A stretch of 64,000 nt of DNA. Source: Siphonodentalium dalli (taxonomy: Eukaryota > Mollusca > Scaphopoda > Gadilida > Siphonodentaliidae). Every line of letters begins with the position of its first letter. Position 1 is the first letter of the stretch. The DNA lies in NCBI GenBank assembly GCA_032622095.1, contig CP136067.1, positions 62,694,893 to 62,758,892 on the forward strand, read 5' to 3'. This document shows positions 13,746 through 27,313 of the stretch, piece by piece. The notes under the pieces were generated by a model. That model worked only from the letters and a program-made list of their open reading frames with translations, had not been told where the DNA came from and searched no databases. The translations under genes were made by a program, and so were the position numbers.

Positions 13746-15232
13746 GTACTTCTTCATGACATCATGCTCCTTGAATCTTAGCTGAAAAGGCTGACATTGA
13801 CATTACACAGTATACTAAAAGATTAGATATTCAGTCTTTCTTATTCACAAGTGTGAAATATAATAATTCAGGTTTCTCTGGACATATTTCACTTGACAAC
13901 ATATTGTTCATGTGATGTCATAACCTTGTATAGCTTTCCCTTAATGCTAAATAGGACTTGGAATTGTTTAACCCATGGTTTTGGGAGAGTATTAAAGATA
14001 GTAGTTGCATGAAATATTATGTTTTATTTTGATATCTGAGGAAAATATGCATCTCATAATATATTTTATACAACATTTTAGCATTTCAGACCTTTTTCAA
14101 GCTATAAATGATGGTTGAATATATACATTTTGTCACTACGTCAAGCATAACGTCATTGGGTTCTGAAAGACCCAAAAGAGGTGAAATCATGGGGGTGCAT
14201 GTAAATCCCCACCCAATATTGCTGCCTGTGATTGCAATAACGCATGGGGTGTAATATATCATTTTAAGCGGTATAATGCAGAGAATATGGAGGTGTGGTC
14301 CCTATTAAATATTAATGAAATTGCATTCCCCTTAAGGTGACACTCCACAGTTTCGAATGATCAGTAGGGGTGATTTTATAGATATAAAGTGCTAGTGGTT
14401 TCTGGGACCATTCATGTGGTATGTATATTGAGACAAGGTGGGATATGAATTTGTGTAATTTTAGAAGGTGTTCTAGACTGATGAAAAAATTAAGTGAAAG
14501 TGACCTTGACCCCACCCATAGACAGCAGTAGCGTTTTCTGCGAAACAGTGGCTCTAGATACTGGGTAAATTTTTTAGCACCAAAAATTTGTCATCTGCAT
14601 TAAAAATTGATTTTCTGGAAAATTTAACGGCGAAAGTTTGAAATTTTTTCACATTGATGTTGGAAGCCAGAGGCCTTTAAACCAACATTGGTGACCATTC
14701 TTGAAAAAATCTGGTATTCGTGCCTCTTGGGTATGAAAATGCAATATTTTGGTCATTTTTTGAATAAAAATCACATTTTCGATCAAAAGATCAAGGGCCA
14801 TAACTCTTGATAGCCCATATATTATGGAAATTATGTATCAAATTCTGAATGCCTATTCTGTACTAATTTCAGGCATATATATATTGTCTATATGGTTTGG
14901 GATCATACTCCAGATAAATTTCAATGAATCTATGGGCCCCCTATTTCTGGGCCCATACAAGTTGAAACTGTGGAGTGTCACCTTAAAGACCAGCAAATAG
15001 CACCATTATCATCTGTCAACTTGACAAATATTTGCATTGAAAATCATTTTTAGCAAATCTGCTCAGTTAGAAGGAACATTTTATGTTAAATACACCATTC
15101 TTCTATGGATATTCCAATACAGGTGGCCTTTAGACATATAAATTGGTGGGGATATGGAGTCTTGGAGCAGTGGGGGGGGGGGGTGTGTTGGTGGTTGATG
15201 TGTATTGTTATTGATAATTTTTTAGATGATGG
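13746..15232 (+). repeat. Satellite unit 12, long form
   Basis: G run of 12 followed by an extra GT (TGTGTTGG). Confidence 0.95.
14336..14982. mobile_element. TTAA MITE, unit 12
   Basis: 647 bp, consensus termini. Confidence 0.9.
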
Positions 15233-16065
15233 GTACTTCTTCATGACATCATGCTCCTTGAATCTTAGCTGAAAAGGCTGACATTGACATTACACAGTAT
15301 ACTAAAAGATTAGATATTCAGTCTTTCTTATTCACAAGTGTGAAATATAATAATTCAGGTTTCTCTGGACATATTTCACTTGACAACATATTGTTCATGT
15401 GATGTCATAACCTTGTATAGCTTTCCCTTAATGCTAAATAGGACTTGGAATTGTTTAACCCATGGTTTTGGGAGAGTATTAAAGATAGTAGTTGCATGAA
15501 ATATTATGTTTTATTTTGATATCTGAGGAAAATATGCATCTCATAATATATTTTATACAACATTTTAGCATTTCAGACCTTTTTCAAGCTATAAATGATG
15601 GTTGAATATATACATTTTGTCACTACGTCAAGCATAACGTCATTGGGTTCTGAAAGACCCAAAAGAGGTGAAATCATGGGGGTGCATGTAAATCCCCACC
15701 CAATATTGCTGCCTGTGATTGCAATAACGCATGGGGTGTAATATATCATTTTAAGTGGTATAATGCAGAGAATATGGAGGTGTGGTCCCTATTAAATATT
15801 AATGAAATTGCATTCCCCTTAAAGACCAGCAAATAGCACCATTATCATCTGTCAAATTGACAAATATTTGCATTGAAAATCATTTTTAGCAAATCTGCTC
15901 AGTTAGAAGGAACATTTTATGTTAAATACACCATTCTTCTATGGATATTCCAATACAGGTGGCCTTTAGACATATAAATTGGTGGGGATATGGAGTCTTG
16001 GAGCAGTGGGGGGGGGGGTGTTGGTGGTTGATGTGTATTGTTATTGATAATTTTTTAGATGATGG
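15233..16065 (+). repeat. Satellite unit 13, short form
   Basis: Empty site TTAA at 15819-15822. Shares TCAAATTGAC with long units 8 and 11, and has a private AAGTGG (others AAGCGG). G run of 11. Confidence 0.95.
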
Positions 16066-16901
16066 GTACTTCTTCATGACATCATGCTCCTTGAATCTTA
16101 GCTGAAAAGGCTGACATTGACATTACACAGTATACTAAAAGATTAGATATTCAGTCTTTCTTATTCACAAGTGTGAAATATAATAATTCAGGTTTCTCTG
16201 GACATATTTCACTTGACAACATATTGTTCATGTGATGTCATAACCTTGTATAGCTTTCCCTTAATGCTAAATAGGACTTGGAATTGTTTAACCCATGGTT
16301 TTGGGAGAGTATTAAAGATAGTAGTTGCATGAAATATTATGTTTTATTTTGATATCTGAGGAAAATATGCATCTCATAATATATTTTATACAACATTTTA
16401 GCATTTCAGACCTTTTTCAAGCTATAAATGATGGTTGAATATATACATTTTGTCACTACGTCAAGCATAACGTCATTGGGTTCTGAAAGACCCAAAAGAG
16501 GTGAAATCATGGGGGTGCATGTAAATCCCCACCCAATATTGCTGCCTGTGATTGCAATAACGCATGGGGTGTAATATATCATTTTAAGCGGTATAATGCA
16601 GAGAATATGGAGGTGTGGTCCCTATTAAATATTAATGAAATTGCATTCCCCTTAAAGACCAGCAAATAGCACCATTATCATCTGTCAACTTGACAAATAT
16701 TTGCATTGAAAATCATTTTTAGCAAATCTGCTCAGTTAGAAGGAACATTTTATGTTAAATACACCATTCTTCTATGGATATTCCAATACAGGTGGCCTTT
16801 AGACATATAAATTGGTGGGGATATGGAGTCTTGGAGCAGTGGGGGGGGGGGGGGTGTTGGTGGTTGATGTGTATTGTTATTGATAATTTTTTAGATGATG
16901 G
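16066..16901 (+). repeat. Satellite unit 14, short form
   Basis: Empty site TTAA at 16652-16655. G run of 14. The only short unit directly next to another short unit; every unit to its right is long. Confidence 0.95.
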
Positions 16902-18394
16902 GTACTTCTTCATGACATCATGCTCCTTGAATCTTAGCTGAAAAGGCTGACATTGACATTACACAGTATACTAAAAGATTAGATATTCAGTCTTTCTTAT
17001 TCACAAGTGTGAAATATAATAATTCAGGTTTCTCTGGACATATTTCACTTGACAACATATTGTTCATGTGATGTCATAACCTTGTATAGCTTTCCCTTAA
17101 TGCTAAATAGGACTTGGAATTGTTTAACCCATGGTTTTGGGAGAGTATTAAAGATAGTAGTTGCATGAAATATTATGTTTTATTTTGATATCTGAGGAAA
17201 ATATGCATCTCATAATATATTTTATACAACATTTTAGCATTTCAGACCTTTTTCAAGCTATAAATGATGGTTGAATATATACATTTTGTCACTACGTCAA
17301 GCATAACGTCATTGGGTTCTGAAAGACCCAAAAGAGGTGAAATCATGGGGGTGCATGTAAATCCCCACCCAATATTGCTGCCTGTGATTGCAATAACGCA
17401 TGGGGTGTAATATATCATTTTAAGCGGTATAATGCAGAGAATATGGAGGTGTGGTCCCTATTAAATATTAATGAAATTGCATTCCCCTTAAGGTGACACT
17501 CCACAGTTTCGAATGATCAGTAGGGGTGATTTTATAGATATAAAGTGCTAGTGGTTTCTGGGACCATTCATGTGGTATGTATATTGAGACAAGGTGGGAT
17601 ATGAATTTGTGTAATTTTAGAAGGTGTTCTAGACTGATGAAAAAATTAAGTGAAAGTGACCTTGACCCCACCCATAGACAGCAGTAGCGTTTTCTGCGAA
17701 ACAGTGGCTCTAGATACTGGGTAAATTTTTTAGCACCAAATATTTGTCATCTGCATTAAAAATTGATTTTCTGGAAAATTTAACGGCGAAAGTTTGAAAT
17801 TTTTTCACATTGATGTTGGAAGCCAGAGGCCTTTAAACCAACATTGGTGACCATTCTTGAAAAAATCTGGTATTCGTGCCTCTTGGGTATGAAAATGCAA
17901 TATTTTGGTCATTTTTTGAATAAAAATCACATTTTCGATCAAAAGATCAAGGGCCATAACTCTTGATAGCCCATATATTATGGAAATTATGTATCAAATT
18001 CTGAATGCCTATTCTGTACTAATTTCAGGCATATATATATTGTCTATATGGTTTGGGATCATACTCCAGATAAATTTCAATGAATCTATGGGCCCCCTAT
18101 TTCTGGGCCCATACAAGTTGAAACTGTGGAGTGTCACCTTAAAGACCAGCAAATAGCACCATTATCATCTGTCAACTTGACAAATATTTGCATTGAAAAT
18201 CATTTTTAGCAAATCTGCTCAGTTAGAAGGAACATTTTATGTTAAATACACCATTCTTCTATGGATATTCCAATACAGGTGGCCTTTAGACATATAAATT
18301 GGTGGGGATATGGAGTCTTGGAGCAGTGGGGGGGGGGGGGGGGGGGGTGTTGGTGGTTGATGTGTATTGTTATTGATAATTTTTTAGATGATGG
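16902..18394 (+). repeat. Satellite unit 15, long form
   Basis: Longest uninterrupted G run, 20 bases. The MITE has CCAAATATTT in place of CCAAAAATTT. Confidence 0.95.
17492..18138. mobile_element. TTAA MITE, unit 15
   Basis: 647 bp; one private A-to-T change near 17740. Confidence 0.9.
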
Positions 18395-19877
18395 GTACTT
18401 CTTCATGACATCATGCTCCTTGAATCTTAGCTGAAAAGGCTGACATTGACATTACACAGTATACTAAAAGATTAGATATTCAGTCTTTCTTATTCACAAG
18501 TGTGAAATATAATAATTCAGGTTTCTCTGGACATATTTCACTTGACAACATATTGTTCATGTGATGTCATAACCTTGTATAGCTTTCCCTTAATGCTAAA
18601 TAGGACTTGGAATTGTTTAACCCATGGTTTTGGGAGAGTATTAAAGATAGTAGTTGCATGAAATATTATGTTTTATTTTGATATCTGAGGAAAATATGCA
18701 TCTCATAATATATTTTATACAACATTTTAGCATTTCAGACCTTTTTCAAGCTATAAATGATGGTTGAATATATACATTTTGTCACTACGTCGAGCATAAC
18801 GTCATTGGGTTCTGAAAGACCCAAAAGAGGTGAAATCATGGGGGTGCATGTAAATCCCCACCCAATATTGCTGCCTGTGATTGCAATAACGCATGGGGTG
18901 TAATATATCATTTTAAGCGGTATAATGCAGAGAATATGGAGGTGTGGTCCCTATTAAATATTAATGAAATTGCATTCCCCTTAAGGTGACACTCCACAGT
19001 TTCGAATGATCAGTAGGGGTGATTTTATAGATATAAAGTGCTAGTGGTTTCTGGGACCATTCATGTGGTATGTATATTGAGACAAGGTGGGATATGAATT
19101 TGTGTAATTTTAGAAGGTGTTCTAGACTGATGAAAAAATTAAGTGAAAGTGACCTTGACCCCACCCATAGACAGCAGTAGCGTTTTCTGCGAAACAGTGG
19201 CTCTAGATACTGGGTAAATTTTTTAGCACCAAAAATTTGTCATCTGCATTAAAAATTGATTTTCTGGAAAATTTAACGGCGAAAGTTTGAAATTTTTTCA
19301 CATTGATGTTGGAAGCCAGAGGCCTTTAAACCAACATTGGTGACCATTCTTGAAAAAATCTGGTATTCGTGCCTCTTGGGTATGAAAATGCAATATTTTG
19401 GTCATTTTTTGAATAAAAATCACATTTTCGATCAAAAGATCAAGGGCCATAACTCTTGATAGCCCATATATTATGGAAATTATGTATCAAATTCTGAATG
19501 CCTATTCTGTACTAATTTCAGGCATATATATATTGTCTATATGGTTTGGGATCATACTCCAGATAAATTTCAATGAATCTATGGGCCCCCTATTTCTGGG
19601 CCCATACAAGTTGAAACTGTGGAGTGTCACCTTAAAGACCAGCAAATAGCACCATTATCATCTGTCAACTTGACAAATATTTGCATTGAAAATCATTTTT
19701 AGCAAATCTGCTCAGTTAGAAGGAACATTTTATGTTAAATACACCATTCTTCTATGGATATTCCAATACAGGTGGCCTTTAGACATATAAATTGGTGGGG
19801 ATATGGAGTCTTGGAGCAGTGGGGGGGGGGTGTTGGTGGTTGATGTGTATTGTTATTGATAATTTTTTAGATGATGG
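18395..19877 (+). repeat. Satellite unit 16, long form
   Basis: GTCGAGC variant near 18790 (others GTCAAGC). G run of 10. Confidence 0.95.
18985..19631. mobile_element. TTAA MITE, unit 16
   Basis: 647 bp, consensus termini. Confidence 0.9.
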
Positions 19878-21362
19878 GTACTTCTTCATGACATCATGCT
19901 CCTTGAATCTTAGCTGAAAAGGCTGACATTGACATTACACAGTATACTAAAAGATTAGATATTCAGTCTTTCTTATTCACAAGTGTGAAATATAATAATT
20001 CAGGTTTCTCTGGACATATTTCACTTGACAACATATTGTTCATGTGATGTCATAACCTTGTATAGCTTTCCCTTAATGCTAAATAGGACTTGGAATTGTT
20101 TAACCCATGGTTTTGGGAGAGTATTAAAGATAGTAGTTGCATGAAATATTATGTTTTATTTTGATATCTGAGGAAAATATGCATCTCATAATATATTTTA
20201 TACAACATTTTAGCATTTCAGACCTTTTTCAAGCTATAAATGATGGTTGAATATATACATTTTGTCACTACGTCAAGCATAACGTCATTGGGTTCTGAAA
20301 GACCCAAAAGAGGTGAAATCATGGGGGTGCATGTAAATCCCCACCCAATATTGCTGCCTGTGATTGCAATAACGCATGGGGTGTAATATATCATTTTAAG
20401 CGGTATAATGCAGAGAATATGGAGGTGTGGTCCCTATTAAATATTAATGAAATTGCATTCCCCTTAAGGTGACACTCCACAGTTTCGAATGATCAGTAGG
20501 GGTGATTTTATAGATATAAAGTGCTAGTGGTTTCTGGGACCATTCATGTGGTATGTATATTGAGACAAGGTGGGATATGAATTTGTGTAATTTTAGAAGG
20601 TGTTCTAGACTGATGAAAAAATTAAGTGAAAGTGACCTTGACCCCACCCATAGACAGCAGTAGCGTTTTCTGCGAAACAGTGGCTCTAGATACTGGGTAA
20701 ATTTTTTAGCACCAAAAATTTGTCATCTGCATTAAAAATTGATTTTCTGGAAAATTTAACGGCGAAAGTTTGAAATTTTTTCACATTGATGTTGGAAGCC
20801 AGAGGCCTTTAAACCAACATTGGTGACCATTCTTGAAAAAATCTGGTATTCGTGCCTCTTGGGTATGAAAATGCAATATTTTGGTCATTTTTTGAATAAA
20901 AATCACATTTTCGATCAAAAGATCAAGGGCCATAACTCTTGATAGCCCATATATTATGGAAATTATGTATCAAATTCTGAATGCCTATTCTGTACTAATT
21001 TCAGGCATATATATATTGTCTATATGGTTTGGGATCATACTCCAGATAAATTTCAATGAATCTATGGGCCCCCTATTTCTGGGCCCATACAAGTTGAAAC
21101 TGTGGAGTGTCACCTTAAAGACCAGCAAATAGCACCATTATCATCTGTCAACTTGACAAATATTTGCATTGAAAATCATTTTTAGCAAATCTGCTCAGTT
21201 AGAAGGAACATTTTATGTTAAATACACCATTCTTCTATGGATATTCCAATACAGGTGGCCTTTAGACATATAAATTGGTGGGGATATGGAGTCTTGGAGC
21301 AGTGGGGGGGGGGGGTGTTGGTGGTTGATGTGTATTGTTATTGATAATTTTTTAGATGATGG
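19878..21362 (+). repeat. Satellite unit 17, long form
   Basis: GTCAAGC form. G run of 12. Confidence 0.95.
20468..21114. mobile_element. TTAA MITE, unit 17
   Basis: 647 bp, consensus termini. Confidence 0.9.
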
Positions 21363-22850
21363 GTACTTCTTCATGACATCATGCTCCTTGAATCTTAGCT
21401 GAAAAGGCTGACATTGACATTACACAGTATACTAAAAGATTAGATATTCAGTCTTTCTTATTCACAAGTGTGAAATATAATAATTCAGGTTTCTCTGGAC
21501 ATATTTCACTTGACAACATATTGTTCATGTGATGTCATAACCTTGTATAGCTTTCCCTTAATGCTAAATAGGACTTGGAATTGTTTAACCCATGGTTTTG
21601 GGAGAGTATTAAAGATAGTAGTTGCATGAAATATTATGTTTTATTTTGATATCTGAGGAAAATATGCATCTCATAATATATTTTATACAACATTTTAGCA
21701 TTTCAGACCTTTTTCAAGCTATAAATGATGGTTGAATATATACATTTTGTCACTACGTCAAGCATAACGTCATTGGGTTCTGAAAGACCCAAAAGAGGTG
21801 AAATCATGGGGGTGCATGTAAATCCCCACCCAATATTGCTGCCTGTGATTGCAATAACGCATGGGGTGTAATATATCATTTTAAGCGGTATAATGCAGAG
21901 AATATGGAGGTGTGGTCCCTATTAAATATTAATGAAATTGCATTCCCCTTAAGGTGACACTCCACAGTTTCGAATGATCAGTAGGGGTGATTTTATAGAT
22001 ATAAAGTGCTAGTGGTTTCTGGGACCATTCATGTGGTATGTATATTGAGACAAGGTGGGATATGAATTTGTGTAATTTTAGAAGGTGTTCTAGACTGATG
22101 AAAAAATTAAGTGAAAGTGACCTTGACCCCACCCATAGACAGCAGTAGCGTTTTCTGCGAAACAGTGGCTCTAGATACTGGGTAAATGTTTTAGCACCAA
22201 AAATTTGTCATCTGCATTAAAAATTGATTTTCTGGAAAATTTAACGGCGAAAGTTTGAAATTTTTTCACATTGATGTTGGAAGCCAGAGGCCTTTAAACC
22301 AACATTGGTGACCATTCTTGAAAAAATCTGGTATTCGTGCCTCTTGGGTATGAAAATGCAATATTTTGGTCATTTTTTGAATAAAAATCACATTTTCGAT
22401 CAAAAGATCAAGGGCCATAACTCTTGATAGCCCATATATTATGGAAATTATGTATCAAATTCTGAATGCCTATTCTGTACTAATTTCAGGCATATATATA
22501 TTGTCTATATGGTTTGGGATCATACTCCAGATAAATTTCAATGAATCTATGGGCCCCCTATTTCTGGGCCCATACAAGTTGAAACTGTGGAGTGTCACCT
22601 TAAAGACCAGCAAATAGCACCATTATCATCTGTCAACTTGACAAATATTTGCATTGAAAATCATTTTTAGCAAATCTGCTCAGTTAGAAGGAACATTTTA
22701 TGTTAAATACACCATTCTTCTATGGATATTCCAATACAGGTGGCCTTTAGACATATAAATTGGTGGGGATATGGAGTCTTGGAGCAGTGGGGGGGGGGGG
22801 GGGTGTTGGTGGTTGATGTGTATTGTTATTGATAATTTTTTAGATGATGG
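21363..22850 (+). repeat. Satellite unit 18, long form
   Basis: GTCAAGC form; private T-to-G change in the MITE (AAATGTTTT near 22187). G run of 15. Confidence 0.95.
21953..22599. mobile_element. TTAA MITE, unit 18
   Basis: 647 bp; one private T-to-G change near 22188. Confidence 0.9.
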
Positions 22851-24334
22851 GTACTTCTTCATGACATCATGCTCCTTGAATCTTAGCTGAAAAGGCTGAC
22901 ATTGACATTACACAGTATACTAAAAGATTAGATATTCAGTCTTTCTTATTCACAAGTGTGAAATATAATAATTCAGGTTTCTCTGGACATATTTCACTTG
23001 ACAACATATTGTTCATGTGATGTCATAACCTTGTATAGCTTTCCCTTAATGCTAAATAGGACTTGGAATTGTTTAACCCATGGTTTTGGGAGAGTATTAA
23101 AGATAGTAGTTGCATGAAATATTATGTTTTATTTTGATATCTGAGGAAAATATGCATCTCATAATATATTTTATACAACATTTTAGCATTTCAGACCTTT
23201 TTCAAGCTATAAATGATGGTTGAATATATACATTTTGTCACTACGTCGAGCATAACGTCATTGGGTTCTGAAAGACCCAAAAGAGGTGAAATCATGGGGG
23301 TGCATGTAAATCCCCACCCAATATTGCTGCCTGTGATTGCAATAACGCATGGGGTGTAATATATCATTTTAAGCGGTATAATGCAGAGAATATGGAGGTG
23401 TGGTCCCTATTAAATATTAATGAAATTGCATTCCCCTTAAGGTGACACTCCACAGTTTCGAATGATCAGTAGGGGTGATTTTATAGATATAAAGTGCTAG
23501 TGGTTTCTGGGACCATTCATGTGGTATGTATATTGAGACAAGGTGGGATATGAATTTGTGTAATTTTAGAAGGTGTTCTAGACTGATGAAAAAATTAAGT
23601 GAAAGTGACCTTGACCCCACCCATAGACAGCAGTAGCGTTTTCTGCGAAACAGTGGCTCTAGATACTGGGTAAATTTTTTAGCACCAAAAATTTGTCATC
23701 TGCATTAAAAATTGATTTTCTGGAAAATTTAATGGCGAAAGTTTGAAATTTTTTCACATTGATGTTGGAAGCCAGAGGCCTTTAAACCAACATTGGTGAC
23801 CATTCTTGAAAAAATCTGGTATTCGTGCCTCTTGGGTATGAAAATGCAATATTTTGGTCATTTTTTGAATAAAAATCACATTTTCGATCAAAAGATCAAG
23901 GGCCATAACTCTTGATAGCCCATATATTATGGAAATTATGTATCAAATTCTGAATGCCTATTCTGTACTAATTTCAGGCATATATATATTGTCTATATGG
24001 TTTGGGATCATACTCCAGATAAATTTCAATGAATCTATGGGCCCCCTATTTCTGGGCCCATACAAGTTGAAACTGTGGAGTGTCACCTTAAAGACCAGCA
24101 AATAGCACCATTATCATCTGTCAACTTGACAAATATTTGCATTGAAAATCATTTTTAGCAAATCTGCTCAGTTAGAAGGAACATTTTATGTTAAATACAC
24201 CATTCTTCTATGGATATTCCAATACAGGTGGCCTTTAGACATATAAATTGGTGGGGATATGGAGTCTTGGAGCAGTGGGGGGGGGGGTGTTGGTGGTTGA
24301 TGTGTATTGTTATTGATAATTTTTTAGATGATGG
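22851..24334 (+). repeat. Satellite unit 19, long form
   Basis: GTCGAGC variant near 23246; private AATGGCG (others AACGGCG) in the MITE. G run of 11. Confidence 0.95.
23441..24087. mobile_element. TTAA MITE, unit 19
   Basis: 647 bp; one private C-to-T change near 23732. Confidence 0.9.
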
Positions 24335-25824
24335 GTACTTCTTCATGACATCATGCTCCTTGAATCTTAGCTGAAAAGGCTGACATTGACATTACACAGT
24401 ATACTAAAAGATTAGATATTCAGTCTTTCTTATTCACAAGTGTGAAATATAATAATTCAGGTTTCTCTGGACATATTTCACTTGACAACATATTGTTCAT
24501 GTGATGTCATAACCTTGTATAGCTTTCCCTTAATGCTAAATAGGACTTGGAATTGTTTAACCCATGGTTTTGGGAGAGTATTAAAGATAGTAGTTGCATG
24601 AAATATTATGTTTTATTTTGATATCTGAGGAAAATATGCATCTCATAATATATTTTATACAACATTTTAGCATTTCAGACCTTTTTCAAGCTATAAATGA
24701 TGGTTGAATATATACATTTTGTCACTACGTCCAGCATAACGTCATTGGGTTCTGAAAGACCCAAAAGAGGTGAAATCATGGGGGTGCATGTAAATCCCCA
24801 CCCAATATTGCTGCCTGTGATTGCAATAACGCATGGGGTGTAATATATCATTTTAAGCGGTATAATGCAGAGAATATGGAGGTGTGGTCCCTATTAAATA
24901 TTAATGAAATTGCATTCCCCTTAAGGTGACACTCCACAGTTTCGAATGATCAGTAGGGGTGATTTTATAGATATAAAGTGCTAGTGGTTTCTGGGACCAT
25001 TCATGTGGTATGTATATTGAGACAAGGTGGGATATGAATTTGTGTAATTTTAGAAGGTGTTCTAGACTGATGAAAAAATTAAGTGAAAGTGACCTTGACC
25101 CCACCCATAGACAGCAGTAGCGTTTTCTGCGAAACAGTGGCTCTAGATACTGGGTAAATTTTTTAGCACCAAAAATTTGTCATCTGCATTAAAAATTGAT
25201 TTTCTGGAAAATTTAACGGCGAAAGTTTGAAATTTTTTCACATTGATGTTGGAAGCCAGAGGCCTTTAAACCAACATTGGTGACCATTCTTGAAAAAATC
25301 TGGTATTCGTGCCTCTTGGGTATGAAAATGCAATATTTTGGTCATTTTTTGAATAAAAATCACATTTTCGATCAAAAGATCAAGGGCCATAACTCTTGAT
25401 AGCCCATATATTATGGAAATTATGTATCAAATTCTGAATGCCTATTCTGTACTAATTTCAGGCATATATATATTGTCTATATGGTTTGGGATCATACTCC
25501 AGATAAATTTCAATGAATCTATGGGCCCCCTATTTCTGGGCCCATACAAGTTGAAACTGTGGAGTGTCACCTTAAAGACCAGCAAATAGCACCATTATCA
25601 TCTGTCAACTTGACAAATATTTGCATTGAAAATCATTTTTAGCAAATCTGCTCAGTTAGAAGGAACATTTTATGTTAAATACACCATTCTTCTATGGATA
25701 TTCCAATACAGGTGGCCTTTAGACATATAAATTGGTGGGGATATGGAGTCTTGGAGCAGTGGGGGGGGGGGGGGGGGTGTTGGTGGTTGATGTGTATTGT
25801 TATTGATAATTTTTTAGATGATGG
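24335..25824 (+). repeat. Satellite unit 20, long form
   Basis: Third allele GTCCAGC at the diagnostic site near 24730. G run of 17. Confidence 0.95.
24925..25571. mobile_element. TTAA MITE, unit 20
   Basis: 647 bp, consensus termini. Confidence 0.9.
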
Positions 25825-27313
25825 GTACTTCTTCATGACATCATGCTCCTTGAATCTTAGCTGAAAAGGCTGACATTGACATTACACAGTATACTAAAAG
25901 ATTAGATATTCAGTCTTTCTTATTCACAAGTGTGAAATATAATAATTCAGGTTTCTCTGGACATATTTCACTTGACAACATATTGTTCATGTGATGTCAT
26001 AACCTTGTATAGCTTTCCCTTAATGCTAAATAGGACTTGGAATTGTTTAACCCATGGTTTTGGGAGAGTATTAAAGATAGTAGTTGCATGAAATATTATG
26101 TTTTATTTTGATATCTGAGGAAAATATGCATCTCATAATATATTTTATACAACATTTTAGCATTTCAGACCTTTTTCAAGCTATAAATGATGGTTGAATA
26201 TATACATTTTGTCACTACGTCGAGCATAACGTCATTGGGTTCTGAAAGACCCAAAAGAGGTGAAATCATGGGGGTGCATGTAAATCCCCACCCAATATTG
26301 CTGCCTGTGATTGCAATAACGCATGGGGTGTAATATATCATTTTAAGCGGTATAATGCAGAGAATATGGAGGTGTGGTCCCTATTAAATATTAATGAAAT
26401 TGCATTCCCCTTAAGGTGACACTCCACAGTTTCGAATGATCAGTAGGGGTGATTTTATAGATATAAAGTGCTAGTGGTTTCTGGGACCATTCATGTGGTA
26501 TGTATATTGAGACAAGGTGGGATATGAATTTGTGTAATTTTAGAAGGTGTTCTAGACTGATGAAAAAATTAAGTGAAAGTGACCTTGACCCCACCCATAG
26601 ACAGCAGTAGCGTTTTCTGCGAAACAGTGGCTCTAGATACTGGGTAAATTTTTTAGCACCCAAAATTTGTCATCTGCATTAAAAATTGATTTTCTGGAAA
26701 ATTTAACGGCGAAAGTTTGAAATTTTTTCACATTGATGTTGGAAGCCAGAGGCCTTTAAACCAACATTGGTGACCATTCTTGAAAAAATCTGGTATTCGT
26801 GCCTCTTGGGTATGAAAATGCAATATTTTGGTCATTTTTTGAATAAAAATCACATTTTCGATCAAAAGATCAAGGGCCATAACTCTTGATAGCCCATATA
26901 TTATGGAAATTATGTATCAAATTCTGAATGCCTATTCTGTACTAATTTCAGGCATATATATATTGTCTATATGGTTTGGGATCATACTCCAGATAAATTT
27001 CAATGAATCTATGGGCCCCCTATTTCTGGGCCCATACAAGTTGAAACTGTGGAGTGTCACCTTAAAGACCAGCAAATAGCACCATTATCATCTGTCAACT
27101 TGACAAATATTTGCATTGAAAATCATTTTTAGCAAATCTGCTCAGTTAGAAGGAACATTTTATGTTAAATACACCATTCTTCTATGGATATTCCAATACA
27201 GGTGGCCTTTAGACATATAAATTGGTGGGGATATGGAGTCTTGGAGCAGTGGGGGGGGGGGGGGGGTGTTGGTGGTTGATGTGTATTGTTATTGATAATT
27301 TTTTAGATGATGG
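25825..27313 (+). repeat. Satellite unit 21, long form
   Basis: GTCGAGC near 26220 plus CACCCAAA in the MITE near 26658; both are shared with unit 24. G run of 16. Confidence 0.95.
26415..27061. mobile_element. TTAA MITE, unit 21
   Basis: 647 bp; CACCCAAA variant shared only with the copy in unit 24. Confidence 0.9.
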
